Shown one piece after another: positions 27,101 to 36,183 of a DNA stretch of 64,000 nucleotides (the first letter of the stretch is position 1; each line of letters starts with the position of its first letter). A program made the position numbers and the translations under genes. The notes below the pieces were generated by a model that saw only the letters and a list, made by a program, of their open reading frames with translations, ran no database searches and was not told where the DNA came from. This DNA is from Pseudosulfitobacter sp. DSM 107133 (GTDB lineage Bacteria; Pseudomonadota; Alphaproteobacteria; Rhodobacterales; Rhodobacteraceae). The stretch lies in contig NZ_CP085154.1 of the NCBI RefSeq assembly GCF_022788695.1, positions 1,922,001 to 1,986,000 of the forward strand, read 5' to 3'.

Positions 27101-29551
27101 ATGCGTATTTTTTCCATTCTTTTGACAGCGTTGTTTCTAGCGCTGGCGTCTTCGGCTGCCGTGTCGCCGGCCTGGGCGCAAGAGACCGGGGCCAATGCGC
27201 CGGACTATTCAGAATGGGAAACCGTCGCCAAGCGCGCGGAACAGGCGGTTGAAGCTGCCAAGGCTTCTGACAGTGCGCTGACCACATTGCGCGCCCAGAT
27301 CGTTGAGTGGCGCAGCCAGTTTCAGACGCAGCTTTCAACAAATGACAGTCGTCTGGCAACGCTGCGCGAACAGGTGGCTGCCTTGGGCGCGCCGCCCGCC
27401 GACGACGCCGCAGCCGAAGCGCCCGAAATTGCCAGTCGCCGCACCGAGTTGAACGAACAGCTCGAACGGCTGACCACTCCGCGCCGGACCGCAGAAGAAG
27501 CGTTTAGCCGCGCCAACGGTATCATTTCCGAAATTGATGCGATCCTGCGCACCCGGCAGGCCGACGAATTGCTGAACCGTGGACCGACGCCGCTCAATCC
27601 GGCCCTGTGGGGCGACGCACTCAGCCTGCTGGGCCAATCGGTTCACGCGGTCTGGAGCGGCACCTATCAAGCCTGGTCAACACCCTCCCGTCGTGGAGAA
27701 GCCAGGGACAACCTGCCACTGGTTCTGGTGCTGGTGGTTCTGGCGGTCGTGCTTTTGGCGCGCTCACGCAGTTGGAGCGAACAGCTTGCGGTGCACATCG
27801 CGCGCCGCGAGTCGCAGAACAACAGCGGTTTTGCAGGATTCGTCGTGTCGCTGGGCCAGATCTTTTTTCCGCTGCTGGGCGTATACGCGCTGATCCTCGC
27901 GCTGGGTGCAACCCAGTTGTATGGCCCGCGCGGTGAACTGATCCTGCGCCTGTTGCCGGCAGTCGGCATCTGCATCTTTTTTGCCCGCTGGATCGGCAGC
28001 CGGATGTTTCCTGCTTCCGAGGCGGTCAACAGCCCGCTTGGGTTGCCCGAGATAAACCGCACCGAGGGGCGGTTTTACTCGATGCTCCTGGGGTTTGTTC
28101 TTGCGGCAAATCTGCTGGTTCTCAGCATGACTCGGTTCGACCGCTTTCCGGTGGAAAGCCAGAATGTCCTGTCCTTTCCGCTGATCGTTCTGGCCAGCAT
28201 CCTGACCTTTCGGGTGGGGCAGTTGCTGCGCAACCATGATGCGACCCGCGGCGGCAGCTCTCTGACGGAAGAGAACGCCTATCGCAACAGTCTGGTGTCG
28301 CTGCTTGGCAGGGCGGCCAAGCTGGTGGCCATTTTTGCCCCGCTGCTCGCAGCCGCCGGTTACGTCACCGGTGCGGAAAGGCTGATATATCCGGCGATCC
28401 TTTCGCTGGCATTGTTTGCCACCATCGCATTGCTGCAAGAGGCCGTGAACGACGCCTATGCGTTCTTCTCGAAGACGCCCACAGGCAACGAAGGCCTGAT
28501 GCCGACGCTGATCGGGTTCTTTCTGCTGCTGGCCTCATTGCCCTTGTTTGCGCTGATCTGGGGGGCGCGCGTAACCGATCTGACCGAATTGTGGGCACGG
28601 GCACGGGCGGGCGTTGCATTCGGCGACATGACTCTGTCGCCCAGCACGCTGTTGACGCTGACAGTTGTTTTCTTCATCGGCCTGTTCCTGACCCGCATGT
28701 TGCAAGGCACGTTGAAAACCTCTGTTTTGCCCAAAACCAAAATCGATCCGGGCGGGCAGGTCGCAATGGTGTCGGGTGTTGGGTACATCGGTATCTTTCT
28801 TGCGGCACTTGTGGCGATCACTTCGGCGGGGATTGATTTGTCGTCGCTGGCCTTTATCGCCGGTGCGCTGTCGTTGGGGATTGGTTTCGGCCTGCAAAAC
28901 ATCGTCAGCAACTTTGTTTCAGGCATCATCCTGTTGATCGAACGCCCGATCTCGGAAGGCGACTGGATCGAGGTCGGCGGCCAGCAAGGCTATGTGCGGG
29001 ACATCTCGGTGCGCTCGACACGGATCGAAACCTTTGATCGTACCGATGTGATCGTACCCAATGCCGATCTGGTCAGCGGTACGGTGACCAACTATACCCG
29101 TGGTAACACGGTGGGCCGGCTGATCTTGAAGGTGGGTGTGGCCTATGGAACTGACACCATGCGTGTTGACGGCATCCTGCGCGCAATTGCCAAAGATCAC
29201 CCGATGGTGCTGGAAAACCCTGCACCCAATGTGGTTTTCATGGGCTTCGGCGCAGATTCACTGGATTTTGAAATTCGCGCGATCCTGCGGGATGTGAACT
29301 GGTTGCTGTCGGTGCGCAACGACATGAACCACCAGATTGCCGCCAAGTTCGCTGAAGAGAAGATCGAAATTCCCTTTGCCCAGCGCGACATCTGGCTGCG
29401 CAATCCCGAAGTGTTACAGGGCGCGCGTACGGCATCGGGGTCAACCCATGTCGCAACAGCTGCAGAACCTGTGCCCAAGGGGCAGCCCGACGAAGCGGTT
29501 GCAGATGTCGATTCCGACGCAGACACCCCAGACGCACCGGACCGCGCCTGA
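27101..29551 (+). CDS. Large mechanosensitive ion channel of the MscS family (DUF3772 type)
   Basis: 816 aa. Signal peptide at residues 1-27 ending AWA-Q, a periplasmic coiled-coil region to about residue 150 (DUF3772-like), about 10-11 membrane segments, then the MscS pore and beta domain: GIGFGLQNIVSNFVSGIILLIERPISEGDWIEVGG followed by VRDISVRSTRIETFD. The pore helix has the Gly/Ala packing of MscS. Such channels release solutes under osmotic downshock. It starts 2 bases after cysK and overlaps the AlaX start by one base, so all may be one transcript. Confidence 0.88.
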   Translation: MRIFSILLTALFLALASSAAVSPAWAQETGANAPDYSEWETVAKRAEQAVEAAKASDSALTTLRAQIVEWRSQFQTQLSTNDSRLATLREQVAALGAPPADDAAAEAPEIASRRTELNEQLERLTTPRRTAEEAFSRANGIISEIDAILRTRQADELLNRGPTPLNPALWGDALSLLGQSVHAVWSGTYQAWSTPSRRGEARDNLPLVLVLVVLAVVLLARSRSWSEQLAVHIARRESQNNSGFAGFVVSLGQIFFPLLGVYALILALGATQLYGPRGELILRLLPAVGICIFFARWIGSRMFPASEAVNSPLGLPEINRTEGRFYSMLLGFVLAANLLVLSMTRFDRFPVESQNVLSFPLIVLASILTFRVGQLLRNHDATRGGSSLTEENAYRNSLVSLLGRAAKLVAIFAPLLAAAGYVTGAERLIYPAILSLALFATIALLQEAVNDAYAFFSKTPTGNEGLMPTLIGFFLLLASLPLFALIWGARVTDLTELWARARAGVAFGDMTLSPSTLLTLTVVFFIGLFLTRMLQGTLKTSVLPKTKIDPGGQVAMVSGVGYIGIFLAALVAITSAGIDLSSLAFIAGALSLGIGFGLQNIVSNFVSGIILLIERPISEGDWIEVGGQQGYVRDISVRSTRIETFDRTDVIVPNADLVSGTVTNYTRGNTVGRLILKVGVAYGTDTMRVDGILRAIAKDHPMVLENPAPNVVFMGFGADSLDFEIRAILRDVNWLLSVRNDMNHQIAAKFAEEKIEIPFAQRDIWLRNPEVLQGARTASGSTHVATAAEPVPKGQPDEAVADVDSDADTPDAPDRA

Positions 29552-30270
29552 TGACCCGTTTGCTGTATCGCGAGGACGCCTATCTGCGCGACGCCGATGC
29601 GCGCGTCATTGCCCACACCCCCGAAGGCGGTATCGTACTGGATGCAACGGTGTTTTATCCCACATGTGGCGGCCAGCCCGGCGACAGCGGTACATTGGAA
29701 TGGGACGGGCTGCGCATGCCCATCGCCACCACGCTCAGGTCCCATGACAATCAGATCGCGCTGGTGCCAGCCGAGCCGCAACCATTGCCCTCGGTCGGCA
29801 CCTATGTTGTCCAGTCGCTGGATTGGGACCGCCGCCACCGCCACATGCGCGTACACACTGCGTTGCACCTTCTGTCAGCGGTTGTGCCCTTTGACGTCTC
29901 CGGCATGTCGATCAGCGCAACGCACGGACGACTGGATTTCGCCATGCCAGACTCTCCCGAAGACCGTGCGGAAATCGAAGCCACGCTGAACGCCTATGTC
30001 ATGGAAGACGCGCAGGTGTCGGATATCTGGATGAGCGCGGAAGAGTTGGGCGACATCCACGGGCTGATCAAATCCCTGACCGTCAAACCTCTGCGCGGCG
30101 CCGGACCAGTGCGATTGGTCCGTATCGGTGATGCGGCTGCACCGATCGACTTGCAGCCCTGCGAGGGCACCCATGTGGCGCGCACTGGCGAAATCGGCCA
30201 GTTGCGTCTGGGCAAGATCGAGAAAAAGGGCCGGATGAGCCGCCGGATCCACATTCACCTCGACAACTGA
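29551..30270 (+). CDS. Alanyl-tRNA editing protein (AlaX-type)
   Basis: 239 aa free-standing editing domain. Zinc ligands are visible as H102-x3-H106 (VHTALHLL) and C204-x3-H208 (PCEGTHVA), and the N-terminal FYPTCGGQPGDSG block is shared with AlaRS editing domains. It hydrolyses Ser-tRNA(Ala) or Gly-tRNA(Ala), preventing mistranslation. No synthetase domain is attached. Confidence 0.9.
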   Translation: MTRLLYREDAYLRDADARVIAHTPEGGIVLDATVFYPTCGGQPGDSGTLEWDGLRMPIATTLRSHDNQIALVPAEPQPLPSVGTYVVQSLDWDRRHRHMRVHTALHLLSAVVPFDVSGMSISATHGRLDFAMPDSPEDRAEIEATLNAYVMEDAQVSDIWMSAEELGDIHGLIKSLTVKPLRGAGPVRLVRIGDAAAPIDLQPCEGTHVARTGEIGQLRLGKIEKKGRMSRRIHIHLDN

Positions 30271-30328
30271 CAATCAGGGCCGATTGCCTCTTGCAAAGCC
30301 TTGCTGTCCCACGCTATGTCGCCCGAAC

Positions 30329-30418
30329 GGAGCGGTGGCCGAGTGGTCGAAGGCGCACGCCTGGAAAGTGTGTAGGCGGGAGACCGTCTCCAGGGTTCGA
30401 ATCCCTGTCGCTCCGCCA
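30329..30418 (+). tRNA. tRNA-Ser (anticodon GGA)
   Basis: Ninety bases with a 7-bp acceptor stem (GGAGCGG/TCGCTCC, with one G-T pair), D-arm GGCCGAGTGGTCGAAGGC, anticodon stem CACGC/GTGTG around CTGGAAA (anticodon GGA), long variable arm, T-arm GGGTTCGAATCCC, and an encoded CCA end. All features are those of class II serine tRNA. It borders a region of gene debris. Confidence 0.97.
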
Positions 30419-31001
30419 TTATCCCCATTGCGAACCAGTGTCAGCGCCCCGACGGGCACGGATTTTTCCGTGTTATCAAAGGGGTTTGCCTGAACGGGCC
30501 GAACCTCATAGACGTGCTGCCGGGCCGAAGCTGGGCTAAGAATGGCCCTCAGTCTCAGTTTGGGCGAACCTCGACCGTTCCGATCCGGTCCATTTTTGCC
30601 ATGACTTTTCAATGACCTGCTTCTGAACCCCGCCAAAACCCAAACGGGCGTTCCGAACGACATCGATGGTAACATAGCCAGAACACGCGGTAGGCGCGTT
30701 GCTCGGGATGCCAGCGTAAACAGACGGATTTCTGGGGTAGGTTCGCTGCCCGTTTTCCTAAGGAATGCGGCATGGATCGAACTGAGATCAGCGCTCTCTT
30801 TGTGGAACCTTCCTGTCCTTTGCGACGAGGACCAAGCGGTTTCTCTTTTGTACGTATACACAGGTGAAACCGGCACAGCTGCTGACGATGGACTGCGTAG
30901 CAAGCAGCGTTCGTTCTCCAAAAACCATGCGGGGGTTGATGCCGTTTAGCTGCAAGGCAGCGGCTTGGGTGTTCTGTCGGTGCCGCCAATCGGTCTAGCG
31001 G
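30419..31001. other. Long non-coding stretch between tRNA-Ser and phage debris
   Basis: About 580 bases with no credible gene on either strand: candidate frames are short, lack ribosome sites and have no recognisable protein pattern. I found no repeat of the tRNA-Ser 3' end in it or further downstream, so no attachment-site pair can be defined. Confidence 0.55.
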
Positions 31002-31595
31002 CTCAGTATCTGGTCGGACACCCGGATCCCGGCGATGTATGGCAACTCCATCGCGCAGCTCGAGTCGGACGTGGTCTGGGGGATCATCACCGCCAACCCG
31101 GCGATGGCTGACGGCAACGCTCTGTTCCACACCACCCACAAGAACCTCGCGGGAACCGGGGCGGCGCTGGCGGTCGAGGCGGTTGGTGCGGCCCGCGCTG
31201 CCATGGCCAAGCAGACAGGCCTCGACAAGAAGACGGTGCTGAACGTCCGGCCCGCCTTCCTGATCGTGCCCGCATCGCTGGAACTGAAAGCTGAGCAGAT
31301 GGTCGCCCAAAATCTCGTGCCCGCCGCAACCTCCAACGTCGTACCGCAATCGATCCGGACCCTCGCGCCGATCAGCGAGCCCCGGCTCGATGCTGCCAGC
31401 GAGACCGCCTGGTATCTGGCAGCCAGCCCGAACCAGATCGACACCATCGAATACGCCTACCTCGAGGGCCAGCAGGGCGCGTATATCGAGACGCGCAACG
31501 GGTTCGACGTCGACGGGGTTGAGATCAAGTGCCGCCTCGACTTCGGTGCCAAAGCCATCGACTGGCGCGGTCTCTATAAGAACCCGGGCGCATAA
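31002..31595 (+). pseudogene. Phage major capsid protein, C-terminal fragment (prohead protease/capsid type)
   Basis: About 190 aa. The segment GNSIAQLESDVVWGIITANP to the C-terminal GLYKNPGA matches the capsid half of the protease-capsid fusion proteins of Mu-like and related alphaproteobacterial phages, whose full length is over 600 aa. Homology appears to begin near 31035, and the N-terminal protease and half the capsid are gone. The in-frame ATG at 31035 has no ribosome site. A normal phage gene order (capsid then DUF2190) is kept downstream, so 31035-31733 is one contiguous phage piece. Confidence 0.75.
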
Positions 31596-31672
31596 CCGGG
31601 CCATCCCTGACAACGTACCTCTGACGGGCGGTCCAATCGGGCTGCCTGTTCCCTTTTGCAAAGGATCCCGCA

Positions 31673-31747
31673 ATGAAGAACTACGTCCAGCCCGGCAACA
31701 CCATCACCCTGACTGCACCCTATGCCGTGAAGGCTCCATCGCCATGA
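31673..31747 (+). pseudogene. DUF2190 phage protein, N-terminal stub
   Basis: Begins [20 protein letters not shown], the conserved start of DUF2190 decoration-like proteins normally encoded right after the capsid gene, then breaks off: the next codons read APSP and a stop. Only 24 codons remain of about 110. An AAAGGA ribosome site is still present. Confidence 0.65.
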
Positions 31748-31994
31748 GCCGGATCGACACCGCGACGTTGCGACAGGCGACGGAGGATGTTCTGGCCTTT
31801 GGTGTGGTTGTTTCCGAGCAGGATGCTGAGCAGATCGAGCGGACGAACGATGCGATCTCCCGGCTTGGCCTGATCTGGCGCGGGCTGTCGAACCAACTGG
31901 CCGTCGCTGCGGCCCCTGCGCTGGAAGCGGTCGCCAACGCGATGGCGGCCGTAGCCAGCCGCACCGGGCCGCTCGGTATCGCGATCCGGGGCCT
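31744..31994 (+). pseudogene. Probable phage tail tape-measure (or tail-length) protein fragment
   Basis: About 83 codons ([20 protein letters not shown], then [21 protein letters not shown] and an Ala-rich helix) resemble an internal helical stretch of phage tape-measure proteins. Homology ends near 31994, where minus-strand aldehyde dehydrogenase sequence begins. The plus-strand frame runs on to 32106 as nonsense. The family assignment is from memory of the pattern and is moderate. Confidence 0.5.
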
Positions 31995-32429
31995 CGGGTC
32001 GCCGATGGTCCATGTGTCGAACACGGGTTTGAGCCGCGCGATGACCTCGTCCTTCAGGCTTTCATGGATGATCAGCCGCGACCCGGCCGAGCAGTTTTCG
32101 CCCTGACAGAACAGGATCCCGGTGGCGATCTCTTGCGTGACATGATCAAGGTCGGCGGCGTCGGGCATGACAATGGCGGGGCTCTTGCCGCCGCATTCCA
32201 GAACGATCTTCTTGAGATTGGACTGCGCCGAATAGCTCAGGAAATACCGTCCGACTTCACCAGAGCCGGTAAAACTGACGCAGTCGATATCGGGATGCAG
32301 ACCAATGGCCCGCCCCGTGACTTCGCCCCGTCCGGGAAGCACGTTCAGGACGCCATCAGGCAGGCCTGCCTCTGCTGCCAGCCCCGCAACCCGTAGCAGC
32401 GAAAATGAGGTTTGTTCGGCGGGCTTGAA
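31995..32429 (-). pseudogene. Aldehyde dehydrogenase, internal fragment
   Basis: About 145 codons from [21 protein letters not shown] through [21 protein letters not shown] (catalytic Glu loop) and [10 protein letters not shown] (catalytic Cys loop) to DTWTIGDP. Normal family length is about 490 aa, so both ends are missing. It is joined in frame on its 5' side to valyl-tRNA synthetase codons and runs at its 3' side into antisense phage sequence. Confidence 0.85.
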
Positions 32430-32880
32430 CATGTCGACGAAGACCTTGATGACCGCGTCGTGGAAGTTGGGCGAGTTTTCGTGACCCGTGCGCGGATCGC
32501 CCTCGGCCCCAGCCATGGTAAAGGCGTTTCGGTCCCAGTCGCAGGACGCGCCGAGCCGTTTGAGCTGCTCGAAAATCGTGCCGCCATACTGGCCCTTCCA
32601 TTCCCAGACCTTTTCGAGAAAGGCCTCACGGCCCAATTCACGGCGTGTGGGCTGGCCTGTCGCGGCGAGCATTTTCTCGACCTGCAACTGGGTCGCGATG
32701 CCCGAGTGGTCCTGACCGGGCTGCCACAGGGTGTCAAAGCCCCGCATGCGGTGCCAGCGGATCAGGATGTCCTGCAGCGTGTTGTTAAAGGCGTGTCCGA
32801 CATGCAAGGCCCCGGTCACGTTGGGGGGCGGGATCATGATGCTGAACGTTTCGGGCCGTGACGCGTTTGCGCCGCCATAA
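32430..32880 (-). pseudogene. Valyl-tRNA synthetase, N-terminal-region fragment
   Basis: Codons from [20 protein letters not shown] through [13 protein letters not shown] (class I HIGH signature), [13 protein letters not shown] and [14 protein letters not shown] to KVFVDMF match ValS residues of roughly 20-170; the full enzyme is about 900-1000 aa. The homology extends about 14 codons upstream of the ATG at 32837, showing that the true N-terminus is lost. It fuses directly to the aldehyde dehydrogenase fragment at about 32429. It is surely not a working synthetase. Confidence 0.88.
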
Positions 32881-33009
32881 GCAAATGGAACCGAAATCCA
32901 ACTGCCTGCCCAGCACTCAGGAGAGTGCTACCCTATTGGTTGGCGTGACCGAACGTCTAATCGGCGGATCGAACGCGGCTTTGAGCATAGAAACGCCGCT
33001 CATGCAGCC

Positions 33010-33900
33010 CTAAAGAGCAGCCTTGAGGCGCGGGGTCGCGAAATTGATGAAGGCCCGAAGCTTCCGGGGCAGCATTTCCTGACCGCGATAAACCAGGCTG
33101 ACAGGCACAGGATCGGGAGCGTGATCGTCGAGGACAGTCACAAGTCGTCCTGCACGGATGGCGTCTGCGATCTGATAGGAAAACACGCGCGTCAAGCCCA
33201 CGCCGGCGATGGCTGCATCGATTGCGGCCTCTGCCGTATTGACTGTCAGGCGCGAGCGGGGTGTGGCGGGCAGGGCCGCAGCTCCCTTTCCAAAGGTCCA
33301 GGCCTCGGATAGGGCTAGGGCCGAGAAGGTCACGATATCATGGCCAACAAGCTCCGCCGGATTTTGCGGATGCCCCCGCCTTTCCACATAGCCGGGGCTT
33401 GCGCAGACCACACGACGAATTGCTCCGACTTTCACAGCGACATCGCTGCTGTCAGGCAGAGTCGCGATGCGCAGGGCCAGATCGACGTGTTCGTCCGCAA
33501 GGTGCAAAAGCCTGTCGGCAAGGACCAGCTTCACATCCGTTTCCGGATAGGCCTGCAGGAAGTCCGTGACGATCGGCAGAATGTGCAGGCGTCCGAACAC
33601 AATGGGCGCGGTGATCACCAGCTCCCCTTTCACAACCGTATATTCGCCAGCCGCCGCCCGCTCTGCCTCGGCGAGGTCTTCGAGGATGCGCCGGGTTGCA
33701 ACCACATAGGCTTTGCCAGTCTCGGTCAGGCTGACGTTGCGTGTTGACCGGATCAGCAGGCGCGCACCGAGATGCGCTTCGAGGTCGGAAACCTTGCGGC
33801 TAACGGTCGAGAGGGGCACACCGAGCTGTCTTCCGGCAGCCGACAGATTTCCTGTCTCCACGACCGCAAGGAGAATGGACATCGCGTCAAGCCGGTCCAT
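33010..33900 (-). CDS. LysR-family transcriptional regulator
   Basis: 296 aa. N-terminal winged helix-turn-helix (MDRLDAMSILLAVVETGNLS, then AAGRQLGVPLSTVSRKVSDLE) and C-terminal periplasmic-binding-like effector domain. It is divergent from the AhpD-like gene across a 118-base gap holding an AT-rich stretch (ATTATGATTGCTGAAAATAC, 33923-33942) where a LysR site would be expected. It most likely controls the three-gene unit at 34019-35730. Confidence 0.9.
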   Translation of the reverse strand: MDRLDAMSILLAVVETGNLSAAGRQLGVPLSTVSRKVSDLEAHLGARLLIRSTRNVSLTETGKAYVVATRRILEDLAEAERAAAGEYTVVKGELVITAPIVFGRLHILPIVTDFLQAYPETDVKLVLADRLLHLADEHVDLALRIATLPDSSDVAVKVGAIRRVVCASPGYVERRGHPQNPAELVGHDIVTFSALALSEAWTFGKGAAALPATPRSRLTVNTAEAAIDAAIAGVGLTRVFSYQIADAIRAGRLVTVLDDHAPDPVPVSLVYRGQEMLPRKLRAFINFATPRLKAAL

Positions 33901-34018
33901 GTTATCCTCCCAAAAAATGAGATTATGATTGCTGAAAATACGGTATTATCCCGAACTATACCAGGCAATATCTTTGGCTCGACCAGAATGACTGGCCATA
34001 ACCCAAGGAGGCTTTCAA

Positions 34019-34573
34019 ATGTCCCGTATTACCTATCCCGCCACCATCGCAGGCGCACCCGAGGCCGCGCGACCGTTGTTGCAAGCGGTTGAAAAACAGC
34101 TGGGGTCTGTCCCCAATCTGTTCCGCCTTGCCAGCGTCAGCCCGGCCGCCCTGGAAGGCTATCTCAGCTTGTCCGGTGCCCTCGGAAAAGGGCACCTGCC
34201 AGCCGCGACCCGCGAACGCGTCGCCCTGGCAGTGGCACAGATCAACGGCTGCAACTACTGCCTTTCCGCACACACCTATCTTGGCACGAATCTCGCCAAG
34301 CTGGACGAGGCCGAAGTCGCGGCCAACCGTGCCGGCCGTTCGAACGATCCCAAGGCCGACGCCGCCGTGCGCTTTGCCGCGAAATTGGTCAGCGCACGCG
34401 GCCACATCAGTGCCGATGATCTGCACGCGGTGCGCGATGCCGGCTATGACGATGCCCAGATTATCGAGATCGTGCAGCATGTCGCGCTGAACACCTGGAC
34501 CAATTACCTGAACGAGGTTGCACAGACCGAGATCGATTTCCCAACGGTGAATGCCGACGAACTCGCGGCATAA
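34019..34573 (+). CDS. Carboxymuconolactone decarboxylase / AhpD-like peroxidase protein
   Basis: 184 aa. The AhpD-type redox motif is C78-N-Y-C81 followed by H85 (GCNYCLSAHTYLG), with upstream E and RERVALAVAQING. Such proteins reduce peroxides through the two cysteines and form trimers or hexamers. An AAGGAGG ribosome site precedes the ATG. First gene of the LysR-linked set. Confidence 0.9.
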   Translation: MSRITYPATIAGAPEAARPLLQAVEKQLGSVPNLFRLASVSPAALEGYLSLSGALGKGHLPAATRERVALAVAQINGCNYCLSAHTYLGTNLAKLDEAEVAANRAGRSNDPKADAAVRFAAKLVSARGHISADDLHAVRDAGYDDAQIIEIVQHVALNTWTNYLNEVAQTEIDFPTVNADELAA

Positions 34574-34643
34574 TCGAAGCGCGGTGGCCGGACCGCTTCC
34601 CCGGCCACGCGCCTTTGAAGCCCGTAACTGAAAGGACACATCA

Positions 34644-35108
34644 ATGAGTCGCCCCCCTTTCCCTCCCTACAACAAAGACAGCGCCAGAGAAAAAGTCCGG
34701 CTGGCCGAGGATGGCTGGAACTCTCGCGAACCGGCCAAAGTGGCGCTGGCCTACACGCCGGACAGCCGCTGGCGCAATCGCGCGGAATTTGCGGTCGGGC
34801 GCGCTGAAATCGAGGCTTTTCTCGCCCGCAAATGGGCGCGGGAACTAGACTATCGCCTGATCAAGGAGCTCTGGGCCGTGTCCGGTAATCGCATCGCCGT
34901 GCGCTATGCGTATGAATACCACAATGACAGCGCACAATGGTTTCGGGCCTATGGCAATGAAAACTGGGAATTCGCCGAGGATGGATTGATGGCGGCCCGC
35001 CATGCCAGCATCAACGAACACCCGATCCATGAAGACGACCGCAAATTCCACTGGCCCTTGGGACGCCGCCCCGACGACCACCCCGGCCTCAACGATCTCG
35101 GGCTATAG
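34644..35108 (+). CDS. NTF2-like / SnoaL-type protein (DUF1348)
   Basis: 154 aa. The W-rich pattern ([22 protein letters not shown], read in two parts; [18 protein letters not shown]; [20 protein letters not shown]) is that of DUF1348, a cone-shaped NTF2-like fold that binds small hydrophobic molecules. Activity unknown. Middle gene of the LysR-linked unit. Confidence 0.85.
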   Translation: MSRPPFPPYNKDSAREKVRLAEDGWNSREPAKVALAYTPDSRWRNRAEFAVGRAEIEAFLARKWARELDYRLIKELWAVSGNRIAVRYAYEYHNDSAQWFRAYGNENWEFAEDGLMAARHASINEHPIHEDDRKFHWPLGRRPDDHPGLNDLGL

Positions 35109-35118
35109 TGAGGATCGA

Positions 35119-35730
35119 ATGGACAATTTCTATTCCAGCGACGTCGCTTTCACCAAGACGGTGAAAGACATCCAAACCCGCAAGGGTTCACGTCGGGCTT
35201 ATGCCCAGCAGGAACAGGCGGGGGGCTGGCGCACGGACATAACGCCCGACATCAAAGCGTTCATCGAAGGGCAAACCAGCGTGTTTCTGGCAACTGCCAA
35301 CGCGGAAGGGCAGCCTTATATCCAGCATCGTGGCGGTCCCGCCGGCTTCCTGAAGGTGATCGACCTTCAGACGATTGGCTTTGTTGACTATGTCGGCAAC
35401 CGGCAATTCATCACCACGGGAAATCTTGTGGACAATCCCAAGGCCTACCTGTTCCTGATCGACTACGCCAACCGGCGCCGGATCAAGATTTGGGGAACGG
35501 CGAAAGTCATCGAGGGGGATGACAGGCTGGTCGCGGAACTCATGCCCGCCGACAACAAGGCGCGCGCCGAGCAGGTGATCCTGTTCACGGTCTCGGCCTG
35601 GGACGCGAACTGTCCCCAGCATATTCCGCAGCGGTTCGATGCTGCAGATGTTGCCGCTGCCCTCGCGGCGCGCGACGCACGGATTGCCGTGCTTGAAGCT
35701 GAGGTCGCCAAACTGAATGCAGCTGGCTGA
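35119..35730 (+). CDS. Pyridoxamine 5'-phosphate oxidase-like FMN-binding protein
   Basis: 203 aa from the ATG at 35119, ten bases after the DUF1348 stop. The split-barrel flavin fold is indicated by FLATANAEGQPYIQHRGGPAGFL and by FVDYVGNRQFITTGNL and ANRRRIKIWGTAKV. A short coiled coil (AALAARDARIAVLEAEVAKL) ends the protein. The family reduces or oxidises small molecules with FMN. The set AhpD-like, NTF2-like, PNPOx-like suggests detoxification of a reactive organic compound or peroxide. Confidence 0.87.
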   Translation: MDNFYSSDVAFTKTVKDIQTRKGSRRAYAQQEQAGGWRTDITPDIKAFIEGQTSVFLATANAEGQPYIQHRGGPAGFLKVIDLQTIGFVDYVGNRQFITTGNLVDNPKAYLFLIDYANRRRIKIWGTAKVIEGDDRLVAELMPADNKARAEQVILFTVSAWDANCPQHIPQRFDAADVAAALAARDARIAVLEAEVAKLNAAG

Positions 35731-35918
35731 GACATGGCACCGGAGGCCGACCAGTTCCTGGTCTTGTAGGTCTTTGGTGTCGGTTTGCTCATACAACCCA
35801 GCTACCTTGCTGGATTCACGCGATGAATCCCCTCACAGGATTTGTGCATCAGAGCCTGACCCACGTGCAGCTGGACCGCACGCAGATTATGCACCACGCA
35901 TAATTCATGATCCCCTTG

Positions 35919-36164
35919 TCACGACAACGGACCCCGACGGACCGAATTTCCCCCGGCGATGATCTTTCTGATCAGGACGGCGACCGCTTGATGATCTCCG
36001 AATTGGGCATCCGTTTCCTTGATGTTCTCGTGAACTTCGGCGGCGTCCTTGAGAACACCCAGGATTTCAGCCTCCGGCAGAATATGCGCGTCATTCAGCG
36101 CCAGCATTAGCGACTCGCAAATGGACAGCGCCGCCATCCCGGAATGTGTGTTATGATCAGACAC
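35919..36164 (-). CDS. Small conserved hypothetical protein
   Basis: 81 aa from a GTG at 36164 (AAAGG about 11 bases upstream); a TTG at 36182 would add six residues. Sequence SDHNTHSGMAALSICESLML then ALNDAHILPEAEILGVLKDAAEVHEN suggests a helical regulatory-type protein, and similar small proteins are common in roseobacters without known role. It is divergent from the Crp/Fnr-type gene, with their 5' ends almost touching. The 188 bases between the previous gene and this one are empty. Confidence 0.65.
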   Translation of the reverse strand: MSDHNTHSGMAALSICESLMLALNDAHILPEAEILGVLKDAAEVHENIKETDAQFGDHQAVAVLIRKIIAGGNSVRRGPLS

Positions 36165-36183
36165 GTTTAATCGGCCTTTCAAG

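Noticed and set aside
30419..31001. Possible gene after tRNA-Ser
   Set aside because: No frame with start signal, length and composition of a gene on either strand.
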